64,000 nt of DNA from JBDHXE01 sp035445085 (lineage in GTDB: Bacteria; Bacteroidota; Ignavibacteria; Kapaibacteriales; UBA2268). Below the pieces are notes generated by a model. The model ran no database searches, was not told the origin of the DNA, and was given only the letters and a program-made list of their open reading frames with translations. The DNA lies in contig DAOMQA010000003.1 of assembly GCA_035445085.1 (NCBI GenBank), positions 62,001 to 126,000 on the forward strand. Direction: 5' to 3'. Below, piece after piece: positions 28,331 through 38,192 of the stretch. Both the position numbers and the translations under genes were made by a program. How positions within the stretch are numbered: position 1 is the first letter of the stretch; each line of letters begins with the position of its first letter.

Positions 28331-29053
28331 ATGGATTTGTTTTTGCTACCCGAAACATGGATAGCTATTGTTACGCTAACATTTTTAGAAATAGTCTTAG
28401 GTGTAGACAATATAATTTTTATTTCTATTATCTCTAATAAATTGCCCAAAGAGGAACAGCAAAAAGCTAGGACAGTCGGGCTTACGCTTGCTATTGTAAT
28501 TAGAGTGCTTATGCTATTAGGTATAAGCTGGCTGGTGCATTTTACTGAACCATTGTTTACTGTTTTGGAATATGGTTTTAGTGGACGAGACTTGATATTA
28601 TTCTTTGGAGGCTTATTTCTATTGGCAAAGAGTACCTCTGAAATTCATCATAAAGTAACACATGACAAAGAGGAACAATCAAAAAATGGGGCCTTATCTG
28701 TAGGAAATGCTATATTTCAGATTGTATTGTTAGATATAGTCTTTTCCTTTGACTCTATACTGACTGCTGTGGGACTGACCGATCACGTTATACTAATGAT
28801 TATTGCCGTTATCGTTTCGATGATTATAATGATCATATTTGCCGGTAGCATTTCTGACTTTATTGCTAAATATCCTACATTACAAATGTTAGCCTTATCA
28901 TTTCTAATTTTAATTGGATTTATGCTTGTGTTAGAAGGTTTTCATACTCACGTTCCAAAAGGATATATTTATTTTGCAGTATTTTTCTCACTAATGGTTG
29001 AGTATTTAAATATCAAAATAAGAAGCAAAAAAGTACAAAAAGTAGTAGAGTAA
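28331..29053 (+). CDS. TerC family integral membrane protein
   Basis: TerC-family proteins are linked to metal (mainly manganese) export and tellurite resistance. 240 residues with seven or so helices. The two acidic membrane motifs of the family are present: EIVLGVDNIIFISI (about residues 20-33) and VLLDIVFSFDSILTAVG (about 137-153). AAAGG lies ten bases before the ATG. A metallophosphatase gene follows by 29 bases on the same strand. The transported ion is not determinable from sequence. Confidence 0.92.
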   Translation: MDLFLLPETWIAIVTLTFLEIVLGVDNIIFISIISNKLPKEEQQKARTVGLTLAIVIRVLMLLGISWLVHFTEPLFTVLEYGFSGRDLILFFGGLFLLAKSTSEIHHKVTHDKEEQSKNGALSVGNAIFQIVLLDIVFSFDSILTAVGLTDHVILMIIAVIVSMIIMIIFAGSISDFIAKYPTLQMLALSFLILIGFMLVLEGFHTHVPKGYIYFAVFFSLMVEYLNIKIRSKKVQKVVE

Positions 29054-29082
29054 ATTATTATGTTTAAAGTAGAAATAGAATT

Positions 29083-29769
29083 GTGAGAACTTTTGTAATA
29101 GGAGATATACACGGCTGCTTTTATTCTTTACAGCATCTACTATTTGATATATGTAAAGTTACAAAAAGAGATAAGTTGATATTTTTAGGTGATTATATTG
29201 ATAGAGGAATTTTTATAAAAGAAACTATTGATTTAATTCTTGAGCTTATTGACAAAGGCTTTAATATTGTTGCTTTGCGTGGAAATCATGAACAATATTT
29301 GTTAGAATCTTTAAACGACCCTAAGAGATTAGTGAATTGGTTGAGGAATGGGGGTGATACTACCTTAAATAGTTTTATGGTAATGAATCCCCTTTTCTTA
29401 GAAGAAAAGTATATCCAATTCTTTATGAATACTGTATTCTATCATTGTGAACAAAATTATATTTGTGTTCATGCGGGTCTGAATTTTAAAATAGATAAGC
29501 CTCTAAGCGATACTAAATCAATGTTAAATTCTCGCATTAATACCGTTGATTCCTCAAAGATTGATAACAAAACCCTAATTGTAGGGCATACTCCACAAAG
29601 TTTACAAAATATTAAGGCGTCATTGCTAACGAATTTAATTAGGCTTGACGGAGGCTGTATATATTACAAAAAAGTTGGGTCGCTTGGCAACTTAATAGCT
29701 TTAGAACTGAACTCGATGGAATTATATTATACACAAAACCGAGAAGGCATACCCATAATATCGGATTAG
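29083..29769 (+). CDS. Metallophosphoesterase, PPP-type serine/threonine phosphatase or Ap4A hydrolase-like
   Basis: Cytoplasmic calcineurin-like phosphoesterase with a two-metal site. Motifs: GDIHGC (residues 7-12), GDYIDRG (about 37-43) and RGNHEQ (about 67-72), followed by the C-terminal His in HAGLNF and the VGHTP motif. This pattern fits bacterial PrpA/PrpB-like protein phosphatases and related diadenosine tetraphosphatases; the choice between them is open. The start is GTG at 29083, since no in-frame ATG is nearby. It probably shares a transcript with terC. Confidence 0.88.
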   Translation: MRTFVIGDIHGCFYSLQHLLFDICKVTKRDKLIFLGDYIDRGIFIKETIDLILELIDKGFNIVALRGNHEQYLLESLNDPKRLVNWLRNGGDTTLNSFMVMNPLFLEEKYIQFFMNTVFYHCEQNYICVHAGLNFKIDKPLSDTKSMLNSRINTVDSSKIDNKTLIVGHTPQSLQNIKASLLTNLIRLDGGCIYYKKVGSLGNLIALELNSMELYYTQNREGIPIISD

Positions 29770-29982
29770 ATTATACGCTGTTTTCATAAATCTATAAATT
29801 TATTTGCCAAAATATTTTTTGAATTATTTTTACTTATAACAAGTACTCTAAGCTCTTATTCTTATAATGTATTCCGTCAAGTAGTGCTGAGAATAACTTG
29901 TTCGCTTTTTTTGTCAAAAAAAATTTGGTGGATTCATAAATTATTTTTAGTTTAGTGTATAAGAAAATTTATAGAGGTTAAT

Positions 29983-32900
29983 ATGATTTTTTCGTTTTGC
30001 AAAGATTTCAATAAGTATATCTGGACATTGCTTATATTTATTGGAACTTGTTATAGCCTGCAATCTCAGTCGTGGGTATCTGAGGTCTCCCAAGCAGGGT
30101 TCATACTAAAAAAGGTAGTTAGTGATACCACAGTTCCAAGTGGCCAGAGCTTTAGTTATACTATCTACTATACAATACCTGCCGGCGCTACGAATGTTAA
30201 TATAATGGACAATATACCGCCGTCATTAATATTTCAGGGGTATTCTGTAAATGCTGCTTGCGGCACACCTACTGTAAGTGCACCAGCTGTTAATGCTATG
30301 GGTGGTCTGTTGTCTGTATCGTGGGCCAGCGTTCCCTCTGGTTGCTCAGGTTCATTTACAATAACTGTGGCGTTTCCTAATGGAGTTACTTGCCCTGGTG
30401 CCATGGCTCGTAATAATGCTTGTATTCTTGCTACTTTAAATCAAAAGAATTACGAGTTTTGTACGAATTACCTTGTTACTACTGCTACTGCCTCAAATCC
30501 GTGGCATATCAATAAATACCCTTACGGATTAGCTTATATTGGTGGTAATTGTCAATGGGCAACAGGCAACGATACAATAACTTACCAAGTTTGTGTGTAT
30601 AAAAATGTAGGTACAACAGGGCAGTTAAACTTAGTTAATGCTGTAGTAACCGATACGCTACCAACAGGCGCAGTTTTAGTAAGTTCGACTTGTGGAGCTA
30701 CTCAATCTGGAAATGTAATAACTTGGAATGTTGGGAATATGAGCGCTTTGCCAGCATATAATTCAGCATGTTGTAATTTCCAAATATACTATCCGTTAGC
30801 ACAGTTTCCAAATGGAACAAATATTACAAATAAGGCTACACTTACAGGGTATTTAGGACCAGCTAATTATTGCGATAGCGTCTCAACTAATGCGAGTACT
30901 TGCGTAACTAAACTAACTTACCAAAGTGCTACTCTAAGTAAATGGGCGTATACAAATGGGCAGCCCGGTTGTGCGGGTCAATACCTAATTTATATCTGTA
31001 ATAATGGTACAACAAATCTTCCAGTAGTAGCTCTTGACTCCGTTCCAAGTAGCTTAACTTCTATTAGTCTGGGTAATGTATGGCCAAATACAATTACAGC
31101 TTCGTTGTCTGGTAATATTGTGAGTATTAATGGCAGTTTGGCGACTGGTCAATGTGGCTATGTATATGTAAACTTTACTATACCAAGTAATGCTACGATT
31201 GGTTCAACTATCACAAATTGCGTTCATCTGACTTCTATTCAGCCTAGTGTTAGTGCTTGTAATACCTTTACAGTTGCTACACCAGCCCCTCAGGCTTGTT
31301 TGTGGAAAGAAGTTTGCCAAGCTCAAACATCGTACACCCCGGGCTCTATATTTAGATATAGGCTTAGAGTACAAAATATTGGCGGTCAAGCTTTAAATGG
31401 CGTTACACTTACTGATGTATTAAATTCTAATTTAGAGTATGTAGGCAATCCATCATATTATATTGCTAATACTTGGAGTATTACAAATTGCAAGCCTAAC
31501 CCTACTCCTAGTGAACAATGGGCAGGTGTTAATTTATCTTATAATAGTGGTACAAATACAGTCAGTGCAGTGCTTCCATCTATAGCTGCTGTTTGCCAAA
31601 ATATATTCTATAGTAATTGTGGAATGTATGGCACAGGTGGAGTACCGTATTATTATATTGAATTTGATGTTAAAGTAAGGGATACTGCAGCTTTAGGTAA
31701 TGTGCCAAATCAATTCTCATTGTCAGGTGGTACCCTTAATACTGCGGTTGAAACTTCAAATACTGCGATGGTACTTGTAACTGGCGTTGTTGGGTTTAAT
31801 TTACAAAAAGATGTTAAAAAGCCTAATGATGTTGCCTATACTAATACCGTTACTACTACTGCTGGCTCACTAATTAATTATAGATTAAAGTTAAATTCAA
31901 GCGGAACAGCTGCTTTGACGCATGTAACTTTTGCAGACTTGCTTCCTCGCAATGTGAGTCCAAGTGATCAATTAATTTTAGCTCCTTGTGGTAATAGAAG
32001 TAGTCAGTTTGATGTATCTTATGCTTCTGTATTAGGAACGCCAACACCTAACCCAGTATTTCCATATAATAATAATACTGTATTGTTGGCAAATGTAAAT
32101 AACTTATCGCCATCTGGAATACCGGGCAATAGTTTTACAGTGGGATGTGGAACTAATGGAACGTGGGCGTCTGGTTTAGGTGCAGGTGATAAAAATATGA
32201 GTATTTACTTTGGTCCTACCGCAGTCGGATTAACGGGTGCTGAATATAAATTTGCTGCTCAAATAAGCAATACGGCGCAGGTAAATGAACTTGCCTGCAA
32301 TACTTTTGCAGCAAGCGCTTGGACTAAGCATTTAATCCAAAGTAGTATTTTAAATTATCAACGTGCGGGTGAGTTAGAGTCGCCTAAAACTTGTATTACT
32401 ATTAAAAAGGCGGACGAACCTACAAGTTGCTTAAAAGATGCGAAGTATGACATAATATGCAAAGGTGTGGACCCTTCTACAGGGGCTGTTTATTATTCAT
32501 TTAGTATGAACGCAAGTAGCTGTACGCCTTCTGTATTAGTGCTTAGCTCGCCTGATGTTAGTTTTGTAACATCATCATATTCTTTAACATCGTCTCCTTG
32601 GACAATTAACGGAGCGTTCTCGCATACATCTACAAATAATCCTATTACAATTTATTATACATTGCAATGTAATGGGGTTGTCTGCCGTGATAGTGTTAAA
32701 TTAGACCTTCCACAATGTGGGGATCCAAATGATCCAACTGATCCAAAAGACTGCTGTAAAGAGTTTAAAAAGCAGTTTATGGAACCTAAACTTACTTGGA
32801 ATAGTGGTACTGGTTTTGTAGGACTGACATCATTTATGGCAGTTGGACCAAATCCAATTAAAGAATTTAATGCAACTATAGTTTCTGCACAACTAAGACG

Positions 32901-34314
32901 AGTTTGCAAAAATACGGCATCTGCTTGGACAAGAATATTCGGCGATATAGTTAGTGGCAGCGTCGTCGTGGCTCCCGGAAATGGACCTCAATTGATAACT
33001 CCGTTCTCTCGCGAAGCTAATTGGGGACCAGACTCTTGTGTTAATTGGCAAAAGGCAGCACAATTAAAACTTAATATGCTGTTCCCACCATTTAGTGGTA
33101 GCTTTTTATGCCGAGATACTCTAAGATTTTCTATTAAATATACATTTACTGATTGTAATTGCATTACTTGCGATACAACTATAAACTATACTATTGTTCG
33201 ACGCGGTAAATGGTTACCTTGGGATATTGCTGCCGAAACTCATATTAGATTTAATCCAAGTGTAAATAATAAATTACATCAAAAAGCACCTAACAAGACT
33301 TCATTAGAAATGAGCAATTTTAATAACGGAAAATTCTGGGTAATAAGTCCAGATGATCCAAGTAATGATGTTGTTATTCGTGGCTTAGAATTTACTAGTA
33401 AGGAAGTCAAAATTACTGACTTGTCTAGTAATGATGCTAATGGAATAGTTGAAGGCGATGTTGCTTTTATTAGTACAGAGATTAAAGCGGGAGATACGAA
33501 GGATATTAATTTGAAATTTGATAACAAAGATGATAATCATAAATTTGTTGTTAATGTAAGATACCTCTACACTATGGAAGGTGTAGACGAAGCTATGTTC
33601 TCCGAACCAGTGTCATACTTAGCTTATGTACAAGGCGAGGGTGGTGATATTGTTGGTATAAACAATGAAGTTGATATGAAGATAAGAACGTATTCAATAT
33701 ATTTACACAATCAAAATGAATATAAAGAAAATATAAGTTCACTTGCGCTCAAAACAGTTGAAAGTCAGAAAATTATTGCTGTAGGTCCTCCAATGGATGA
33801 CAATGAGGGCGTTAGATTGTTCCCATTAAAGCAAGAAGACGGTTCGTTTATAATTGCTTTAGATGGAAAGGGTGAGCCAGTTCTATATAACGATAAAGTT
33901 GTACCAATTTACTTAACAATCTCCGGAATAAACGATAAAGATCCGTCATTAGACTTTACAACTTTTGATGATATGAACAATATCATTAGTAGCGGTACTG
34001 TGCAACTAAGCAATCCTATTGCAAAAGTACAAGACTCTGAAGATAGCCCTACAAGTACTATTTCTGTATTTCCAAATCCTGCTAATAATTTGATTACTTT
34101 ATCAATCAATGTGTTAGACGATATTAGAAATGCAACGATTACTATACGCGACCTTCGTGGAAAAGTTGTACAAGAAATTGCAAACAACAATGACCTGAAC
34201 ATAGGAACACATATTTATAATGTAAACATAAATAAAATACCTAATGGTATATATTTTATAGAACTGAATAACGGTAATTTAACTATTAATGAAAAATTAA
34301 TCATACAGAAGTAG
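29983..34314 (+). CDS. Large T9SS-exported surface protein with DUF11-like repeats
   Basis: 1443 residues. After a signal peptide (about 1-30), five beta-sandwich modules of the DUF11 (conserved repeat) type span about 35-770. Each has the pattern of a Gly-containing strand, a tyrosine-rich YxLxVxN strand, then a (T)DxLP turn, for example YRLRVQNIGGQALNGVTLTD. The modules are rich in Cys, Asn, Ser and Thr. A Cys-rich linker region follows, then a region around 1080-1330 of unknown fold. A T9SS type A sorting domain closes the protein (ISVFPNPANNLITLSI to NEKLIIQK). The GAGG ribosome site is seven bases before the ATG. It is probably a surface or S-layer/adhesin-like protein. It is monocistronic, with a strong terminator behind it. 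Confidence 0.87.
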   Translation: MIFSFCKDFNKYIWTLLIFIGTCYSLQSQSWVSEVSQAGFILKKVVSDTTVPSGQSFSYTIYYTIPAGATNVNIMDNIPPSLIFQGYSVNAACGTPTVSAPAVNAMGGLLSVSWASVPSGCSGSFTITVAFPNGVTCPGAMARNNACILATLNQKNYEFCTNYLVTTATASNPWHINKYPYGLAYIGGNCQWATGNDTITYQVCVYKNVGTTGQLNLVNAVVTDTLPTGAVLVSSTCGATQSGNVITWNVGNMSALPAYNSACCNFQIYYPLAQFPNGTNITNKATLTGYLGPANYCDSVSTNASTCVTKLTYQSATLSKWAYTNGQPGCAGQYLIYICNNGTTNLPVVALDSVPSSLTSISLGNVWPNTITASLSGNIVSINGSLATGQCGYVYVNFTIPSNATIGSTITNCVHLTSIQPSVSACNTFTVATPAPQACLWKEVCQAQTSYTPGSIFRYRLRVQNIGGQALNGVTLTDVLNSNLEYVGNPSYYIANTWSITNCKPNPTPSEQWAGVNLSYNSGTNTVSAVLPSIAAVCQNIFYSNCGMYGTGGVPYYYIEFDVKVRDTAALGNVPNQFSLSGGTLNTAVETSNTAMVLVTGVVGFNLQKDVKKPNDVAYTNTVTTTAGSLINYRLKLNSSGTAALTHVTFADLLPRNVSPSDQLILAPCGNRSSQFDVSYASVLGTPTPNPVFPYNNNTVLLANVNNLSPSGIPGNSFTVGCGTNGTWASGLGAGDKNMSIYFGPTAVGLTGAEYKFAAQISNTAQVNELACNTFAASAWTKHLIQSSILNYQRAGELESPKTCITIKKADEPTSCLKDAKYDIICKGVDPSTGAVYYSFSMNASSCTPSVLVLSSPDVSFVTSSYSLTSSPWTINGAFSHTSTNNPITIYYTLQCNGVVCRDSVKLDLPQCGDPNDPTDPKDCCKEFKKQFMEPKLTWNSGTGFVGLTSFMAVGPNPIKEFNATIVSAQLRRVCKNTASAWTRIFGDIVSGSVVVAPGNGPQLITPFSREANWGPDSCVNWQKAAQLKLNMLFPPFSGSFLCRDTLRFSIKYTFTDCNCITCDTTINYTIVRRGKWLPWDIAAETHIRFNPSVNNKLHQKAPNKTSLEMSNFNNGKFWVISPDDPSNDVVIRGLEFTSKEVKITDLSSNDANGIVEGDVAFISTEIKAGDTKDINLKFDNKDDNHKFVVNVRYLYTMEGVDEAMFSEPVSYLAYVQGEGGDIVGINNEVDMKIRTYSIYLHNQNEYKENISSLALKTVESQKIIAVGPPMDDNEGVRLFPLKQEDGSFIIALDGKGEPVLYNDKVVPIYLTISGINDKDPSLDFTTFDDMNNIISSGTVQLSNPIAKVQDSEDSPTSTISVFPNPANNLITLSINVLDDIRNATITIRDLRGKVVQEIANNNDLNIGTHIYNVNINKIPNGIYFIELNNGNLTINEKLIIQK

Positions 34315-34354
34315 GGCTTTAAATCCCCAAATTGTATTGCTTAGTTTGTATGGC

Positions 34355-34390
34355 AACCTCATTAGCTATGTTTAGCTAATGAGGTTTTTT
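34355..34390 (+). terminator. Strong intrinsic terminator after the DUF11 surface protein
   Basis: AACCTCATTAGCTA (34355-34368) pairs perfectly over 14 bp with TAGCTAATGAGGTT (34373-34386) around a TGTT loop, followed by more T (TTTT). It lies 40 bases after the stop at 34314. Confidence 0.92.
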
Positions 34391-34409
34391 ATAATAAAGT
34401 AAAAAGTAT

Positions 34410-34440
34410 TTTGTAGTCTCATCAAAAAGAAGTAAATTTG
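34410..34440 (+). promoter_or_regulatory. Bacteroidota-type promoter of the TPR histidine kinase
   Basis: TTTG at 34410-34413, a 19-base spacer, then TAAATTTG at 34433-34440. Both elements match the Bacteroidota primary sigma consensus (TTTG, about 19-21 bases, TAnnTTTG). It lies between the preceding terminator and the ATG at 34467, leaving a leader of about 20 bases. Confidence 0.7.
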
Positions 34441-34466
34441 AAATTGTGTAATTTAAAATTAAATAT

Positions 34467-36659
34467 ATGCTAACTAAATATATAATTATAATATTAGTAG
34501 CTTTGAGTTGTTTGGTAACAACAGGGTTGATGGCGAATGATAGCATTAATGCTAAAAACTTAGAACAAACTATAGACAAGCAAATTGATAAAAAGGAATT
34601 TGATAAGAAATTTGTTAATAACGTTTTTGATCTGACAGGCTATTATAGAAATACAGATCCATTATATGGGATAGAATATTTAGGCAAAATTTTAGCTTTA
34701 CCCGGAGTGCAAAAAGTAGACTCAATTTTACCAACTTTATATATTAGATTAGCACAAATACATACTGAATTAGACCAATATTCCTTGGCTACTAAATATA
34801 TGGCAAAAGCAACAGTTGTTTTGGAGCAGAACAAGAATGATGGCGCCTATTATTGGTCATTAGTAGGGCTTGCAAATATCTTGTTTAGTAATCATAGCTA
34901 CATAAGGGCTATAGAATACTACCATAAAGCTGAAGTTGGTTTTCAACAAATTCATAATATTTTACAAAAGGATAGACTGCATGCAATAGGTGTGGTTAAT
35001 GAAAATATAGCTCTTTCTTACTCCAATATGTTCCAAAATGATTCTGCTACTAAGTATTATCTTAGAGCAATGCAATACAAAGAAAAATCAGGAATTAGAA
35101 TTGGTTTAAAAATAATGTATTATAATTATGGGACATATTTTTTACAAGCTAATCAACTTGACAGTGCATTTAAATATTTAAGTAAAAGTTTTCATATTAT
35201 ACCATTTTATAATGATGAACTTGGTAGCAGTCTGGAATATGAAAGATTTCATGTGAAATGTATGGCTACTTTATCTGCTTATTTTGCGAAGGTAAACGCA
35301 AAGGATTCTTCTGATTTCTATTTAAAAAGTACGTTAGAGTTATTAAGCCAAAAAATTCCCATATCTACCCAAATTGCCTTATTAGATCAAATAGCAGAGT
35401 TGCAACTGCAACAAGGAAATAAGAATGCTGCGCTAAAGCTCGCTCAAAAAGCAGCTGTGATGATTAAAGATAATTCAAATTTTTCTAATATACAAGAAAA
35501 TACAAAATTACTATCAGATATTTATTTTAGCTTGGGCGACAATGTAAATTCCTTAAAATATAGATTTATATACGATAACATTGCCGACTCTTTACAAAAA
35601 TTGTCCGTTAACCGAAGTTTAGATTTAGAAATTGTATCGCAAAGACTTGAAAGAAAGATTAGTGAAGTAAGAAAAATAAATGAGAATAAATCCGAAAAGC
35701 TAAATTTCCTCCTAATGTTTGTAATTATATTAGTATGTATTGTGATAATTGTTGCATTTTTTGTATATTTTTTCCATAAACTCAATGTAGCAAATACACA
35801 GTTGAACGATGAGCTAAAAGCTAACAATGAGGAAATTAGTAAAGTAAACCGTGCAATGGCAGAATCACAGGCAGAAATTCAGCAATATAATTATGAATTG
35901 CTATTAATAAACGAAGAGTTAATTACTACTAATAAGGAATTGGAAGAAACAAATAACACGAAGAATAAATTATTTTCAATTTTGGCTCATGACTTAAAAA
36001 ATGCTGTTGGTGGAGTTCTAAATTTATCTAAAGATTTGAATGATAACTATCATATTTTTAATGATGAAGATAAAATTGAGGCAATTAATGCAATTAATCA
36101 ATCGTTTCAGGACATATTTAATTTGCTAAGTAATTTACTTACTTGGAGCTCCGCTGTAAGGAATAATATTAATCTTAATTTAGAAACTAATAATTTGTAC
36201 CAGGTAGCACAAAATAATGTAAATCTTTATTATAGTATTGCAAAAAACAAACAAATAAGTTTTATTAATGATATTGATAAAAATGAAATCTTTAATTTTG
36301 ATGCAACATTGATGGATACCGTTATCAGGAATATTCTTAATAATTCTATTAAATTTTCTTCAGCTGGGAAAAGAATTTATTTAAAGTCTCAGAGAGATAG
36401 CGATTTTATACTAATAACTATTAGAGACGAAGGTGTTGGGATGAGTAAAGAAAAAGCAAATGGTATTTTTACTTCTAAATATAATAAATCAACATTAGGC
36501 ACTAACAAAGAAAAAGGTACTGGCTTAGGATTAATGATTTGTTATGAGTTTGTAAGATTACATTCTGGGCATATTTGGTTTGAAAGTGAAATAAACCAAG
36601 GTACATACTGCTTTATACAGCTTCCTCTAACCAAAACATCGATTACAGAAGAAAACTAA
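34467..36659 (+). CDS. TPR-containing sensor histidine kinase
   Basis: 730 residues. Signal peptide (about 1-24), then a periplasmic region (about 40-400) built of TPR-like helix pairs (KYMAKATVVLEQN, AIEYYHKAEVGFQQI, QLDSAFKYLSKSF), one transmembrane helix (about 412-435), a coiled coil (about 440-495), a HisKA-type dimer domain and an HATPase domain. The phospho-acceptor is His508 in LAHDLKNAVGG. The N-box (NILNNSIKFS), G1 (DEGVGMS) and G2 (GTGLGLM) boxes are intact. Bacteroidota kinases of this layout often respond to envelope or nutritional signals; the signal here is unknown. No response regulator gene is adjacent. Confidence 0.93.
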   Translation: MLTKYIIIILVALSCLVTTGLMANDSINAKNLEQTIDKQIDKKEFDKKFVNNVFDLTGYYRNTDPLYGIEYLGKILALPGVQKVDSILPTLYIRLAQIHTELDQYSLATKYMAKATVVLEQNKNDGAYYWSLVGLANILFSNHSYIRAIEYYHKAEVGFQQIHNILQKDRLHAIGVVNENIALSYSNMFQNDSATKYYLRAMQYKEKSGIRIGLKIMYYNYGTYFLQANQLDSAFKYLSKSFHIIPFYNDELGSSLEYERFHVKCMATLSAYFAKVNAKDSSDFYLKSTLELLSQKIPISTQIALLDQIAELQLQQGNKNAALKLAQKAAVMIKDNSNFSNIQENTKLLSDIYFSLGDNVNSLKYRFIYDNIADSLQKLSVNRSLDLEIVSQRLERKISEVRKINENKSEKLNFLLMFVIILVCIVIIVAFFVYFFHKLNVANTQLNDELKANNEEISKVNRAMAESQAEIQQYNYELLLINEELITTNKELEETNNTKNKLFSILAHDLKNAVGGVLNLSKDLNDNYHIFNDEDKIEAINAINQSFQDIFNLLSNLLTWSSAVRNNINLNLETNNLYQVAQNNVNLYYSIAKNKQISFINDIDKNEIFNFDATLMDTVIRNILNNSIKFSSAGKRIYLKSQRDSDFILITIRDEGVGMSKEKANGIFTSKYNKSTLGTNKEKGTGLGLMICYEFVRLHSGHIWFESEINQGTYCFIQLPLTKTSITEEN

Positions 36660-36748
36660 GCTGCTACATAATAAGTCAATCAAAATGCCGCATATATAAG
36701 AGTTCTTTCATACGAAATTTGGGGTGTTTAAGGTAAAAAAAAGTTAGC

Positions 36749-37477
36749 TTATTCTGTTAGCTTCTTAATACCTTCAATTACTAAGTGAGGTCTATATATT
36801 ATTGGAGAATTCTTACTAAGATGCGGAGAAAATATATCTGCTAACCCGCCCGTTGTAAAAATTGCTTTATTAAGCTCTCCGTCATATAAGGTTGAACTTA
36901 TTTCTAACGCTTTCTCTATAGCGCCAATTGTAGATAAATATATTCCACTATTGACTGCTGCATAAGTATCATTACCAAAAGAGCTACCTTGAATTGATAA
37001 TTTATCAAACTTTAGCTTTGTTGAAATATTACCCAAAGATATTAACTGATTTTCTGCCCCTAACATTATTGAGCCACCGATAAACTTACTATTTAGCACA
37101 TAATTAATTGTAGTTGCAGAACCAAAATCAATAGTTATGAATGAGTTAATATTTTTGTTCCAAGCACCAATCAAACCAAGTACTCTGTCTGTACCTGCAC
37201 CACTTACAAAGTCTAAATTTATCATTTTTTGTTTACTTAGATATATATCAACCTTATTAAACGGAATTTCTAATTTGCTAAGTAGTTTTAAAAGAATTAG
37301 TTCAGACTTATAATTAACTGATGAGTACACAATCCTTTTGTTTAATGCAAAACTTTGAATATAATGTTCAACTCGCTTTTCAAAACCCTCGCTATATTCT
37401 ATAGCGAAATAAGTCTCATTGTCGCAGAATTTAATACGGCTATTGCCTATATCGGCAATTAATAGGTCATAATTCAT
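36749..37477 (-). CDS. coaX: Type III pantothenate kinase
   Basis: First step of coenzyme A synthesis: phosphorylates pantothenate. ASKHA-fold motifs are visible: DIGNSRIKF at the N-terminus (usually DVGNT), GAGTDRVLGLIGAW (binding and P-loop-like region) and TIDFGSATTINYV (usually DAGTATT), plus GGSIMLGAENQ. About 242 residues, slightly short. The start is probably ATG 37477, since GGGGAG lies ten bases before it; an ATG at 37498 would give seven more residues and overlap birA by 32 bases. Here the overlap with birA is 11 bases. Confidence 0.9.
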   Translation of the reverse strand: MNYDLLIADIGNSRIKFCDNETYFAIEYSEGFEKRVEHYIQSFALNKRIVYSSVNYKSELILLKLLSKLEIPFNKVDIYLSKQKMINLDFVSGAGTDRVLGLIGAWNKNINSFITIDFGSATTINYVLNSKFIGGSIMLGAENQLISLGNISTKLKFDKLSIQGSSFGNDTYAAVNSGIYLSTIGAIEKALEISSTLYDGELNKAIFTTGGLADIFSPHLSKNSPIIYRPHLVIEGIKKLTE

Positions 37478-38192
37478 AAATAATTGACTCCCCATCATCT
37501 ATAATTAACTCTTCACTTTCGTTTTGTACAACTAATCTACCGTCGTCTAAATGCTTGATTACTTTCATTTGTTTCTTTTGAGAGGTGAGTAGTACCGATT
37601 TATTAACGATATTAATTTCTTTTTGCCAATCTTGTATCAATAAGGCTTCGTTTAAGCTATACATTCTTTCAAAAGACAGACCCAAGCCATCAATAAAATC
37701 GCTCACAGAAATTTTAAGACCCAATTTACTTAGAGAGCTTGCCTTAGCTTGCAATTCTAATGGGAAGTTAGATTGATTAATGTTAGCTCCAATTCCTATA
37801 ATAGTGTATTTGGGTAATGTGGCGGCAAACGTATGTTCTATTAATATACCAGAAACCTTTTTGTAAATACCATTATCTAAGCAATAAATATCATTAGGGT
37901 ACTTTAGTTTAAAAGTAATATCTGCCGCAAATTTTCTAAAGTTATATAATGTGAATAGAGATGAAGCAGCCAAATAAGATATATTATTGGCAAATGTCTT
38001 TAGTTTAGTGTGATTTACAGCATAAGAGAAATACATATTTTTGCCTTTTTCGCCAAGCCAACTTCTTTCACGCCTACCTCTACCCGAAATTTGTTCTTCT
38101 GCTGTTACAATAATTTCATCTTCATTTTCAATTAATGAACGAGCCGTATCATTTGTTGAGTGTAATTGTTCAAAGTAAAATGTTTTAATCAT
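37467..38192 (-). CDS. birA: Biotin--[acetyl-CoA-carboxylase] ligase (monofunctional)
   Basis: Attaches biotin to the carboxyl carrier protein. Visible are the LHSTNDTARSL segment, the adenylate-binding GRGRRERSWLGEKGKNMYFS motif (GRGRxxRxW pattern), LKYPNDIYC, KVSGILIE and IGIGANINQ. At 241 residues there is no N-terminal helix-turn-helix, so it is the non-repressor type. It overlaps the upstream lipoprotein gene by four bases (ATGA) and the downstream coaX, giving a three-gene cofactor/envelope operon. Confidence 0.95.
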   Translation of the reverse strand: MIKTFYFEQLHSTNDTARSLIENEDEIIVTAEEQISGRGRRERSWLGEKGKNMYFSYAVNHTKLKTFANNISYLAASSLFTLYNFRKFAADITFKLKYPNDIYCLDNGIYKKVSGILIEHTFAATLPKYTIIGIGANINQSNFPLELQAKASSLSKLGLKISVSDFIDGLGLSFERMYSLNEALLIQDWQKEINIVNKSVLLTSQKKQMKVIKHLDDGRLVVQNESEELIIDDGESIIYEL

